Shown here one piece after another: positions 54,862 to 63,406 of a stretch of 64,000 nt of DNA (positions are counted from its first letter, which is position 1; each line of letters opens with the position of its first letter). Source of the DNA: Flavobacterium geliluteum (GTDB lineage: Bacteria; Bacteroidota; Bacteroidia; Flavobacteriales; Flavobacteriaceae); NCBI RefSeq assembly GCF_017948595.1, contig NZ_JAGFBV010000001.1:248001-312000 (forward strand). The letters run 5' to 3'. Under the pieces are notes generated by a model that did not search any database, was not told where the DNA came from, and saw only the letters and a list, made by a program, of their open reading frames with translations. The position numbers were made by a program, and so were the translations under genes.

Positions 54862-55071
54862 TTATTTTATATTAAGATTAGCATCAAGCTTTCTAAAAAT
54901 TGGCACTAATTCTTCTACCCACATACCTGTTTTTTCAAAGATTAATTTGTGGCAAGCCGAAAAACCTTTACCGCTCGCAGCATCTAATTTTATTGCTGTC
55001 CATACTTCTGGCTGTGCCAAATGTTTAAATTCTTCTAAGGACAATTCTCTTTTTTTTGCTCTAATATCCAT
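54862..55071 (-). CDS. Small 69-residue protein, possible peptide substrate of the HQxxH protein
   Basis: This 69-residue sequence begins MDIRAKKRELSLEEFKHLAQ and continues through AASGKGFSACHKLIFEKTGM to a Lys/Asn-rich end. It has no signal peptide and one cysteine. Its position directly before the HQxxH gene and the hairpin between them resemble a precursor-enzyme arrangement. No leader-core cleavage motif (for example GG) is certain. Alternatives are a small regulatory or helper protein. The ATG at 55069-55071 is the only sensible start. Confidence 0.5.
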   Translation of the reverse strand: MDIRAKKRELSLEEFKHLAQPEVWTAIKLDAASGKGFSACHKLIFEKTGMWVEELVPIFRKLDANLNIK

Positions 55072-55445
55072 CTTACAGTTGTCAGTGATTAGAGTGCTGA
55101 CGCCGCACTTTTTTATTGATGCCTACTCTAATCGGTTTTCGGCTACTCCGTTTTGTTATAGCAAAGTAAGGGACAGTTAGAATAAAAATTTCGGGGGAAA
55201 TGCCCCTTTTTTAGAGGGTGTTTTGGATGTTTTTTTAATATCGTTAATTTAAAGCACAACGACATCTAACCCAAAATACTGCTAGCATCGTAAAGTAGCC
55301 GAACTTAGATAGCTAAGTCCAGACTATAGAATTGTGCCTAAAAATGTAGAGGTGTTGATTGCTGTAAAAGAAGCAAACCGGATAGAAGAGCTAACGAAAA
55401 AATGATCTTGTGAAATAGTGAAGCATCACCCAAATTCCTCTCTTG
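55072..55445. other. Non-coding stretch upstream of the small gene
   Basis: This 374-bp gap carries an inverted repeat GATTAGAGT (55087-55095) with ACTCTAATC (55125-55133) just upstream of the small gene. It could be an operator or RNA hairpin. A TTACTTTG near 55163 on the minus strand is one base off the -7 consensus. No gene is seen. Confidence 0.45.
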
Positions 55446-56156
55446 TTATCGCAAAAGGTTCTGTAGCAATATTTCGTATTTTCTTCCCACAGGTATAATT
55501 TTGCTGTTGCACATGGTCAACGTTTTAGCATTTACCGACAATATTTTGCGGGTATTAACAAGGTACGAGCGATGTACCTGAACAAAATGGGCATGGTTGA
55601 TCTCGGTGGAAATACTAGACAAGGAGCCGTAAATAATGGCCGGAGAGCGTAGTGTGGTACTGTAAAGCTTGAGGTAGTTGCCCAAACTTTCGATAAAAAT
55701 AATATCACTTAAGAGCATCTCTGTCATCTGACCATTTATGCGGTACGAGAGTGATTGTAAATCGTCAGTGCTTTCTTTTTTTAAGGTATTGCCAGAGAAA
55801 AAAGTCTTGGCTTTTGTGATGGCTTTTGTAAATTTTTCTAGCGAAATAGGTTTGAGCAAATAATCAATAGCATCATTTTGATAGGCCGAAAGCGCATAAT
55901 CTGAATACGCGGTTGTAACAATGGTAAGCGGTCTGTTGGGCTGCAGCTCCATGAGTTCTACGCCCGAAATCAAGGGCATATTGATGTCGAGAAAAATGAT
56001 GTCGTACTTGTTTTTGTTGAGCATTTTTACAGCTTCCATACCGCTAAAAGCACTTCCGGAGTGCTCCAGATCTTCAAATTTAGAAATATGCGATGCCAGA
56101 GCCTTGTGCGCCGGCGACTCATCATCAATGATCAGACAGCGGTAGGTAAGTCCCAT
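55446..56156 (-). CDS. LytTR-family response regulator
   Basis: This 236-residue protein has a receiver domain (1-120, phosphoacceptor Asp57 in FLDINMPLISG) and a C-terminal LytTR DNA-binding domain (about 135-235, IFIESLGNYLKLYS, VQVHRSYLVN). It is the usual partner of LytS/histidine-kinase-type sensors; its start overlaps the kinase gene by 25 nt on the same strand, so the two are translationally coupled. Such pairs commonly control surface or cell-wall functions; targets unknown. Confidence 0.9.
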   Translation of the reverse strand: MGLTYRCLIIDDESPAHKALASHISKFEDLEHSGSAFSGMEAVKMLNKNKYDIIFLDINMPLISGVELMELQPNRPLTIVTTAYSDYALSAYQNDAIDYLLKPISLEKFTKAITKAKTFFSGNTLKKESTDDLQSLSYRINGQMTEMLLSDIIFIESLGNYLKLYSTTLRSPAIIYGSLSSISTEINHAHFVQVHRSYLVNTRKILSVNAKTLTMCNSKIIPVGRKYEILLQNLLR

Positions 56157-57127
56157 ATATTTAGTTTTACGATAAAGGTATTTTTATCTTTTTTGCAGCT
56201 TAGTTCGTGATGCAAACCGTGTACTTCTAGACGTCTTTTTAGATTTCCTATTCCGATTCCGGTGCTCGAAAGTCTCGAGCCACATACCAAGAAGTTGTTC
56301 TTTAGGGTAAAAGACAAATCGTTGCCTTTTACTTTCAGATGAACGGTAATAAAAGGGGCGGTGGTTTCGGCAGAGAATTTTACAGCGTTTTCTACCAAAG
56401 GCAAAAAGAATAGCGGCGGAATTTCGATGTGGTCAAACGAGCCTTCATAATCCTGGGTAATAGCAAGGCGCTCGTTCTGAAAAGTATAATAGTCGATGTA
56501 TTTTTTGATAAAGTCGATTTCTTCTTCTATCAGGACATAATCTTTTTTGGTGGCCTCGATCTGATACCGAAGCATGTCTGATAAATTCAGGATTCTATCG
56601 GGTACTTTGTCGGGTTCTGTCAATGCTTCTCCGTAAAGGTTGTTCATGGCATTAAGCAAAAAATGTGGGTTTAATTGCTGCTTCAAAAAAGATAGTTCCG
56701 ACTTAAAGTTGATGATGTCTTTGTTTGTTTGCGAGACTTTTTTCATGATCACAACATGAAGGAAATACAAGCAGGTACCGTTGAAAATGAGCGATATTAT
56801 AGACAATGTTTTTGTTTTTCCTAAGCCTACATAAAAAAAGTAATGGGTCATTAAACTATAAAAGCAAACCCAGTACAGAATAAACACTACCCAGAAAATT
56901 TGGTACTTTTTTCTAAAAAGAAATTTATGGATGATGAACATATTACTAAAGGCTACGCCAAAATACATGGGAATGTAGCCCAGACAAATTTTTTGTAATA
57001 AAACAAGAGAGTCTTTTTCGGCATAATTCATTTCATCATAAATACAAACAAAAATAATACCGATGACAAGCAGGTTTACGATGAGATTTCTGAGGAAAAA
57101 GTTCTGATAAATTTTAAGAATCGTCAT
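56132..57127 (-). CDS. LytS-type sensor histidine kinase
   Basis: This 331-residue membrane kinase has about four membrane helices (residues 12-30, 48-68, 78-100, 105-128). The His_kinase domain is LKQQLNPHFLLNAMNNLY with phosphorylated His155, and the C-terminal ATPase has PLVENAVKFSAE and STGIGIGNLKRRLE. It should pass phosphate to the LytTR regulator encoded next. The ligand is unknown. Confidence 0.9.
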   Translation of the reverse strand: MTILKIYQNFFLRNLIVNLLVIGIIFVCIYDEMNYAEKDSLVLLQKICLGYIPMYFGVAFSNMFIIHKFLFRKKYQIFWVVFILYWVCFYSLMTHYFFYVGLGKTKTLSIISLIFNGTCLYFLHVVIMKKVSQTNKDIINFKSELSFLKQQLNPHFLLNAMNNLYGEALTEPDKVPDRILNLSDMLRYQIEATKKDYVLIEEEIDFIKKYIDYYTFQNERLAITQDYEGSFDHIEIPPLFFLPLVENAVKFSAETTAPFITVHLKVKGNDLSFTLKNNFLVCGSRLSSTGIGIGNLKRRLEVHGLHHELSCKKDKNTFIVKLNIWDLPTAV

Positions 57128-57300
57128 AACGGCAAAATTAAGGTAATATTATAATTTATAGTCATTTGGCGCCTAAAATTATGCAAACGCCATTGGTATA
57201 AAAAATACGCCACTAGTATAAAATAGCTATTGTAATAAAGGCTTGCCGACTACATTTGTCCGGAGTTTCAATCATCATCAAAATCCATTTTTATCCATCT

Positions 57301-58281
57301 ATGAGAGTAAAAGTTATTACTATATTTTTCGTTTGCCTGTCTTTGACTGTAGTGGCGCAGGACAAAGAGACTACCATGAAAACTTTTGGTAAAGCGATAA
57401 CCGATAAGTTCCCCAATACCAGAACTTTTGATGTGCAGTACGAGCAACTTGGGCCTTCTAATTTTAGTTCAAAATTATTTGGCGAACCATTCGAGAGAGG
57501 CAGAATAGAGAGCCATACCCGCTTGAGAGGAGCTTTTAACATGCCGTTTTATGTATCAAACTCTAAACGGTTTATCGCAACGGGTTCGTTGCGTTATAAA
57601 TACGAAAGCTACGATTTTGGAGAAACCTACAGCGCCGGTTCTACTGTTGCTTATTCCAGAGGCATACAAAATATTCATTATTTGGCGGCCGCTTTGAGCG
57701 CTACGTATATGGCAACACTTTTTCGCAAACCGATTATTTACAATGCTACCGTGACAGCAGATGGAAATCACGAAAATGTACAGCGTATAAAAGGTTTTTT
57801 TACAGCCAATCTGGTACTCAGGAAAACTCAGAATACCACCATTACAGTGGGGGCTTTGGCCATGCTGGATCCTTCGGCGATTATTCCGGTTACACCGCTT
57901 TTTACTTATAATCATAAATTTGAAAACAGTAAATGGGATGTTGATTTTATTCTCCCGCAGCGACTTTTATTCAGAAGGCAATTGCTAGAAAATGGCCGCA
58001 TCGGATTGGGTACAGAACTCAATAGCGAGAACTTTTACCTGAATCTGAAGGGCCCCACAATCAACGGAATTTATGAGTTGAGCCAGTTGGAGCTAAAGTC
58101 GGGCATCACGTACGAATATCATATCCTGCCAGGATTAATAGGCACCTTAAAAGCAGGCGTGAATAATGTTTTGAATACACGAATTACCGAAAGAGGTGAG
58201 CGAACCAACAAATACATTTACGATCAAAAAGAAGATGCTCAGGGTTATTTTAGGTTGGGGCTCTCTTACAATCCGTTTTAG
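57301..58281 (+). CDS. Exported protein, possible outer-membrane beta-barrel
   Basis: This protein has about 326 residues from the ATG at 57301, with a signal peptide (MRVKVITIFFVCLSLTVVAQ). An in-frame TTG at 57256 would extend it, but the signal peptide starts cleanly at the ATG. The remainder shows beta-rich strands (RFIATGSLRYKYESYDFGET, FYLNLKGPTINGIYEL) and ends AQGYFRLGLSYNPF, fitting a beta-barrel. It is divergent from the sensor kinase, so it may be a target of the LytTR system. No family recognised. Confidence 0.6.
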   Translation: MRVKVITIFFVCLSLTVVAQDKETTMKTFGKAITDKFPNTRTFDVQYEQLGPSNFSSKLFGEPFERGRIESHTRLRGAFNMPFYVSNSKRFIATGSLRYKYESYDFGETYSAGSTVAYSRGIQNIHYLAAALSATYMATLFRKPIIYNATVTADGNHENVQRIKGFFTANLVLRKTQNTTITVGALAMLDPSAIIPVTPLFTYNHKFENSKWDVDFILPQRLLFRRQLLENGRIGLGTELNSENFYLNLKGPTINGIYELSQLELKSGITYEYHILPGLIGTLKAGVNNVLNTRITERGERTNKYIYDQKEDAQGYFRLGLSYNPF

Positions 58282-58343
58282 TGTAATTGGTTATCAGAGT
58301 GATTTCAAATTTCATTTATCGTAAAATCATAAAACAATTAATT

Positions 58344-58553
58344 ATGGTCGAAGTATTTAAAACAAATGTTCAGAAAGAAAAAGATACAAATTTTATTATC
58401 GCAATTATCAAAAGGCAATTCCCGATGTATAAAATCAATTTTGATTTAGAAGATTGTGACAAAATATTGCGTGTAGAAGCGAGTGAGTTGGAGCCAGCAA
58501 GTATTATAGAGTATTTAAATCATCTTGGGTACAGCTGTGCTGTTTTAGATTAA
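58344..58553 (+). CDS. Small ferredoxin-fold-like protein
   Basis: This protein has 69 residues from the ATG at 58344; a GTG/ATG 57 bp upstream would add a less likely hydrophobic leader. The beta-alpha-beta pattern VFKTNV...IIAIIKRQFPMYKINFDL...VEASELEPASIIEYLNHLG looks like an HMA-type ferredoxin fold, but the CxxC metal motif is absent. Function unknown. It lies 62 bp after the preceding gene on the same strand and may share its transcript. Confidence 0.55.
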   Translation: MVEVFKTNVQKEKDTNFIIAIIKRQFPMYKINFDLEDCDKILRVEASELEPASIIEYLNHLGYSCAVLD

Positions 58554-58759
58554 TGGGTATGATAAAGTTTGTACTAGTATGTATAGTGTTGTTGCTGGAA
58601 CAGTTTTCCTGATACAGCAGGCTTCTTGAAATTTATTTATTTCGCTGTAGCGGAAGAATGTTTACAATTAAATTATTTTTCCTAATAATTCATTTCCTAT
58701 TTTAGTGTTGTATTGGGTAGAAATAAATAAATTTGAAGGCCCCTAATACATTCTAAAAT

Positions 58760-61108
58760 ATGATTTTTAAAATAAAACCCATCCTCTTGCTGCTTTTGCT
58801 GGTTGTATTGCCTGCTGCGCAAATAACGTATTCGCAAACAAAGCCAAAGACAGAAAGTCGCCCAAAATTATTTAACGATACTACTGCCACCGACAGTGCT
58901 TATCTTATTGCCATAGAAAAAGCCGATGAGGTAATGGAATCGGCGTATAAGGATGCCGATTTTCAGAGGGAAACGTATCGTTTGTTTGGAGAAATTAAAA
59001 GAACACAGAGCAAACTCGACCAGATTTTTGGGAGTCTAAAAGGGGCCAACCCCAATGTGCGCAATCAGCAAATGTACCGAATCGTGCTCAACGAGATTCA
59101 GCAGGAACTAGACGAGCAAAACAATGCTATTAACGAGCACAATACAAAACTCGAAAAAATAAAAAAGCGAGTAATTGACCTGCGCAAAGACAAAACCCTG
59201 ATCGGTCTCTTAAAAGATACTATTCGCCGCAAGCAATTCAAAAAAGAATTTGCCAATCTTAAAAGTAAATATCTCAGTACAGATAGCCTGATGACGCACA
59301 ATCAGGGTCTTTTAAATGCTAAAAAAAGACTCACAGTACAAAGAAGGATTGCCGTGTCTAATGCACTGGTAATGGTAGAAAACAGGCTCGAAAAATCGGG
59401 AATAAGTATCGTTAAAAAAGAATATCCGTTTTTATGGAATACGAGCGACGCTGTTCCTAACAAAGCAGTTACTCAAAATCTGAAAGCAAAAATAATTATA
59501 GAAGAAAATATTGCAGTCTATTACCTCAGTTACCGAGCAGGAGGTTTGATGGCTTTGGTCTTTTTTATGGGACTGCTGGTTTGGTATATTTTACGCAACA
59601 TCAAATACCTGAAAACAAAAGGCCTGGACGAAAATCTGTCTCATTTTAGTTTTACTTATCTCAACAAAGGTGTTTTACTGCCCGTATTGGTAATTGGTCT
59701 TAATATTGCGGTGGTGAGCAATTTATATGCGCCGGCGTTGTTTATAGAGCTACTGCAGCTCTTTCTGCTTGGAATTCTCACCGTTTTATTCAAAAACAAT
59801 TGGTCAAAGGTAGCCATCCGAAACTGGGGTTTTCTTTTGGCGTTATTTGGTACGCTTTGCTTCGTTGATCTTTTTATCGGAATCGGTTTTTTGCAGCGTT
59901 GCATCATGATTATCATCAATATTTTTGGTGTTCGTTATGGTTGGGTACAATTAAAAACGATCAAAGAAGAACTTTATATCAAAGGATTCTTTAAGTGGGC
60001 CAGCATCCTTTTTATAGGACTAAATGCTTTGGCAATCCTTTTTAATATTTTTGGCAGAGTGTCTCTTTCTAACATGCTTAGCCTGACCTCTTTTATTGCC
60101 TTAACGCAGATTATCGCGCTTAGTGTCCTGTTGAAAATAATCTTAGAAATTATTCTTTTGCAAATTTATACCACAAGAATAAAACGCGGACTCGAGAAGA
60201 TTTTTGACCACGAAAGCCTTTCAGATACCCTCAAAAAGCCTTTTATTATTGTGATTACCTACATGTGGATTGTGGTAATTGCCTCCAATCTTAATATTTG
60301 GGAATCGCTGCGATCTTCTTTTCAATCGCTGCTGAATCGTCCTAATTCTATCGGAAGCATCACCTTTACATTAGGAAATATTGTGCTGTTTTTTATCATC
60401 ATTTGGGTAGCGCATCTGCTGCAAAAATACGTTGCGTACTTTTTTGGCGAAATCGATGATGAGAATGAAGAGAACATCAATAAACGACAACATTCAAAAC
60501 TGCTTGTTACCAGGCTTGTCGTGCTTACTGCAGGATATTTGCTCGCAGTAGCGGCATCCGGAATGCCATTAGACAAACTAAGCATCCTTTTAGGGGCCTT
60601 AGGTGTCGGGGTTGGACTTGGGTTGCAAAATGTTGTAAACAATTTTGTTTCGGGTGTGATTTTAATTTTTGATAAACCAATTCAGATCGGAGATGTTATC
60701 GAAATAAGCTCAGAATCAGGTCGCGTAAAATCGATGGGATTGCGAACCACAAAAATCAATGCGCCCAATGGAGCTGAAATCATTATTCCGAACGGGAATT
60801 TACTCTCACAAAGCATCACTAACTGGACGTATACCGACAATTTTAAACTCGTTGAAATAGCCATCGAAATAACAGGTGAAGTTACTCCCGACGAAATTAA
60901 TGCCATCGTGATAGAAGCCCTCGAAAGCCTGCCTTTGATTAACAATACAAGAGCACCGCAAATTTTTTACACTGCCATTTCTGACGGAAAATACAAATTG
61001 CAAATAAAATTCTGGTGCAGCATTTACCGCACCGAAGAAACAATTAGCAGTGCACGTCAGGTACTTTTTGCTAGTTTTAAAGCCAAGAGCCTTGGTTTTT
61101 CGACTTAA
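58760..61108 (+). CDS. Mechanosensitive ion channel, MscS family, large form
   Basis: This 782-residue protein has a signal peptide (about 1-25) and a periplasmic coiled-coil domain (about 60-250). Multiple membrane helices follow, and a C-terminal MscS core has the pore helix LLGALGVGVGLGLQNVVNNF and the beta-domain IFDKPIQIGDVIEI. Such channels open under membrane tension to release osmolytes. Size and periplasmic domain place it with the larger MscK/YbdG-like members. No operon partner. Confidence 0.9.
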   Translation: MIFKIKPILLLLLLVVLPAAQITYSQTKPKTESRPKLFNDTTATDSAYLIAIEKADEVMESAYKDADFQRETYRLFGEIKRTQSKLDQIFGSLKGANPNVRNQQMYRIVLNEIQQELDEQNNAINEHNTKLEKIKKRVIDLRKDKTLIGLLKDTIRRKQFKKEFANLKSKYLSTDSLMTHNQGLLNAKKRLTVQRRIAVSNALVMVENRLEKSGISIVKKEYPFLWNTSDAVPNKAVTQNLKAKIIIEENIAVYYLSYRAGGLMALVFFMGLLVWYILRNIKYLKTKGLDENLSHFSFTYLNKGVLLPVLVIGLNIAVVSNLYAPALFIELLQLFLLGILTVLFKNNWSKVAIRNWGFLLALFGTLCFVDLFIGIGFLQRCIMIIINIFGVRYGWVQLKTIKEELYIKGFFKWASILFIGLNALAILFNIFGRVSLSNMLSLTSFIALTQIIALSVLLKIILEIILLQIYTTRIKRGLEKIFDHESLSDTLKKPFIIVITYMWIVVIASNLNIWESLRSSFQSLLNRPNSIGSITFTLGNIVLFFIIIWVAHLLQKYVAYFFGEIDDENEENINKRQHSKLLVTRLVVLTAGYLLAVAASGMPLDKLSILLGALGVGVGLGLQNVVNNFVSGVILIFDKPIQIGDVIEISSESGRVKSMGLRTTKINAPNGAEIIIPNGNLLSQSITNWTYTDNFKLVEIAIEITGEVTPDEINAIVIEALESLPLINNTRAPQIFYTAISDGKYKLQIKFWCSIYRTEETISSARQVLFASFKAKSLGFST

Positions 61109-61321
61109 AAAAAGAAGGGTTTTTAGATATTTTATGATATAAAAGAATAGCAAGCGATACGTGCTGGATTATAAAGCAATATTTTTATTTGTAGCCAATC
61201 CAGCCATCCGCTCTATCTTTTGCTGCCTAAAGAAGGCAACAAAAGGATGCCGCTCCTGTCTGGGCTAGGGCAGTTATTTTCATAAGAATATTTTAGGTGA
61301 CCAACATAAGCGACTTACGCG

Positions 61322-61329
61322 TATTTTTG
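61322..61329 (+). promoter_or_regulatory. Candidate -7 promoter element of the DUF4269 gene
   Basis: TATTTTTG matches TAnnTTTG, 17 bp before the ATG at 61346. No clear -33 TTG. Confidence 0.4.
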
Positions 61330-61345
61330 CTTAAAAAGCAGTAGC

Positions 61346-61870
61346 ATGATAGATTTCAGTACCATCGATTATTTAAAAGACGGAAATTTTAAACAACAAA
61401 AAGCGTTTGAAGTCCTGACTCAACATCAGGTTTTAGTACTTCTCTCTAACTTTGATCCGCTCTTGGTAGGCACCATCCCGATCAATATCGATACCGACAA
61501 CAGCGATCTCGATATCATTTGCTGCTACAAATCCAAAACCGATTTTATAACCCAGCTGCAGGATAATTTTAGCACCAAAAGTCATTATACGATTCGCGAA
61601 GCGTTAATAGACAATATAGATTCAGTGATCGCCAACTTTAGCATTGCCAATTTTCAAATTGAAATTTTTGCTCAAAACATTCCGGTCAAAAAGCAAAATG
61701 GCTATCGCCACATGATCATCGAGCATAAAATTCTACAGGCAAAAGGAGATAATTTTAGATTAGAAATCATCAAGCTAAAAGAGCAAGGCTATAAAACAGA
61801 ACCTGCTTTTAGCAAGCTTCTGGAATTAAAAGGAAACCCTTATCAAGCATTACTGGAATACAAAATCTGA
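61346..61870 (+). CDS. DUF4269-family, nucleotidyltransferase-like protein
   Basis: This 174-residue soluble protein contains TIPINIDTDNSDLDIICCY, a T-x-x-SDLDI pattern like the active site of nucleotidyltransferases, and an LEIF segment that could supply the third acidic residue. The overall match to DUF4269 is by recollection. It shares its 3' end with the convergent phosphodiesterase gene (3 bp apart). Role unknown. Confidence 0.7.
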   Translation: MIDFSTIDYLKDGNFKQQKAFEVLTQHQVLVLLSNFDPLLVGTIPINIDTDNSDLDIICCYKSKTDFITQLQDNFSTKSHYTIREALIDNIDSVIANFSIANFQIEIFAQNIPVKKQNGYRHMIIEHKILQAKGDNFRLEIIKLKEQGYKTEPAFSKLLELKGNPYQALLEYKI

Positions 61871-61872
61871 TA

Positions 61873-63075
61873 TTATTCCTTTAGCACCTTTTTTACTTCG
61901 CTCAGTTTTCCGTCAACTTCTTCAATTTTAAGGTCCAAAATGTGCGCAATTAAAGGATAAATAGCAATATTCTGAAAACTTCCTACCTCTTTATTTTCTT
62001 TAAACGCTGGGCCTTTTGCATAAAAAATGGCTTGCATGTCCTTTTGCTTGTTGTCGTAACCATGTGTTCCTCCTTTTATATTCTGGGTATTTTTACTAAC
62101 CAAACTATATCCTTTCTCAGCTTCAATAACAAAATCATGTACCCTAGGATTAGTGCCATAATGCAGTCTTTTCGGGAGTTGACCAGCTCTCCAGAACTTG
62201 ATATGCGGTACTTTTTTTAATGCTTTTGCTATAGAATCCTGATAGCCGGGTTTGGCCTGCAAACTCATAATCGGGTTGATAACCGTTTTATAATCGAGCC
62301 AATCAGGCTTTAGATAGTCCAGAACTGCTATTTTTTTATCATCACTTATGTCGGCCATTCCGTGATCTGAAACAATAATCAAATTGATTTCTTTGCCGAT
62401 GGCTAATCGATCAAGTTTGGAAGTCAATTGTCCGATAATACTATCCATTTTGAGGATCATTTTTTTATTCTCGGGAGAGAGTGGGCCGTAAGTATGTCCA
62501 GTATGATCGGGTTCGTCAAAATATAAAGTAACAAGGTGAGGACGTTCTTTTTCGGGAAGGCTGAGCCATTTTACAATCGTGTCTATTCGGGTTTCATAAG
62601 GAATTTTTCCATCATAGTTTTTGTAAATACTAGGTCTTTTTTGGTCAAGATCTGAGCCTGGCCAGAAAAAAGAAGCAGCTTTCACGCCTTGTTGTTCGGC
62701 AACATTCCAGATTGGGTTGCCGCCATAAAAGCGAGAGTCGTTTTTTGCTTTTGTAGACAACGAGAACGATTCGTTGAGAGTGGCATCATAAAAAACATTG
62801 TTTATAATGCCATGATGATCCGGATAAAGCCCTGTCACCATCGCATAATGATTCGGGAATGTTTTGCTTGGATAAGAAGGACGCATCGACTTGGCATGAA
62901 CACCTAGCTGCGCAATCTGTTTTAAATTTTGAAGATGAAACTTTTTTGCATAATCCCAACGAAACCCGTCCATCGAAACCAAAACTACATAAGAATTTTT
63001 GCTGCTTTGGGAATACGAAAGGGTGGAAAGAAGTAAAAAGGTAAAAGATAAAAGGTGAGGGATAAATTTTCTCAT
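61873..63075 (-). CDS. Secreted nucleotide pyrophosphatase/phosphodiesterase
   Basis: This 400-residue alkaline-phosphatase-superfamily protein has a signal peptide (about 1-22). The metal site is VSMDGFRWDY (Asp36), with nucleophile Thr72 in PSYPSKTFPNHYAMVTG. Further metal ligands lie in YFDEPDHTGHTYGP and IIVSDHGMAD. This is the ENPP-like pattern; substrates are nucleotides or phosphodiesters in the periplasm. It is convergent with the DUF4269 gene. Confidence 0.9.
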   Translation of the reverse strand: MRKFIPHLLSFTFLLLSTLSYSQSSKNSYVVLVSMDGFRWDYAKKFHLQNLKQIAQLGVHAKSMRPSYPSKTFPNHYAMVTGLYPDHHGIINNVFYDATLNESFSLSTKAKNDSRFYGGNPIWNVAEQQGVKAASFFWPGSDLDQKRPSIYKNYDGKIPYETRIDTIVKWLSLPEKERPHLVTLYFDEPDHTGHTYGPLSPENKKMILKMDSIIGQLTSKLDRLAIGKEINLIIVSDHGMADISDDKKIAVLDYLKPDWLDYKTVINPIMSLQAKPGYQDSIAKALKKVPHIKFWRAGQLPKRLHYGTNPRVHDFVIEAEKGYSLVSKNTQNIKGGTHGYDNKQKDMQAIFYAKGPAFKENKEVGSFQNIAIYPLIAHILDLKIEEVDGKLSEVKKVLKE

Positions 63076-63154
63076 TTTGTAATTTTAATAAAGAAGTAAA
63101 GATATTGATAAACTAATTTTTAATGAAAAAGAGAATGTTAAACTAAAGACAAGG

Positions 63155-63349
63155 TTGCCACAGATTAAAGGATTAAATGGATTAATCTGTGAGATTTTTT
63201 TAATCTGTAAATGAAAATAGCTTAATAAAGTTTACCACAAATTTCACAAATTAGCACAAATTTTTAAGCACAGTTGCCAGGAAATTAATTCGCGGAAATT
63301 TGGGGAGTTTGTGACAAACGAATCTTTGTAATCTTTTAATCTGTGGCAA
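63155..63349. repeat. MITE-like non-coding element with 21-bp inverted ends
   Basis: TTGCCACAGATTAAAGGATTA (63155-63175) and TAATCTTTTAATCTGTGGCAA (63329-63349) are inverted repeats with 20 of 21 matching. The 195-bp interior has no ORF but holds a further hairpin at the left end (CACAGATTA with TAATCTGTG) and A/T-rich CACAAATTT motifs. I recall similar sequences as dispersed repeats in Flavobacterium, not verified. No target duplication is obvious. Confidence 0.6.
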
Positions 63350-63353
63350 AATA

Positions 63354-63392
63354 AAAAAAAAACGCCAGATCTAAATCCGGCGTTTTAAATTT
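63354..63392 (-). terminator. Terminator of the groEL transcript
   Basis: On the minus strand AAAACGCCGGA pairs with a TCTGGCGTTTT arm and is followed by a long T run. It lies 15 bp after the groEL stop. Confidence 0.8.
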
Positions 63393-63406
63393 TAAGAAAA
63401 GAACGA

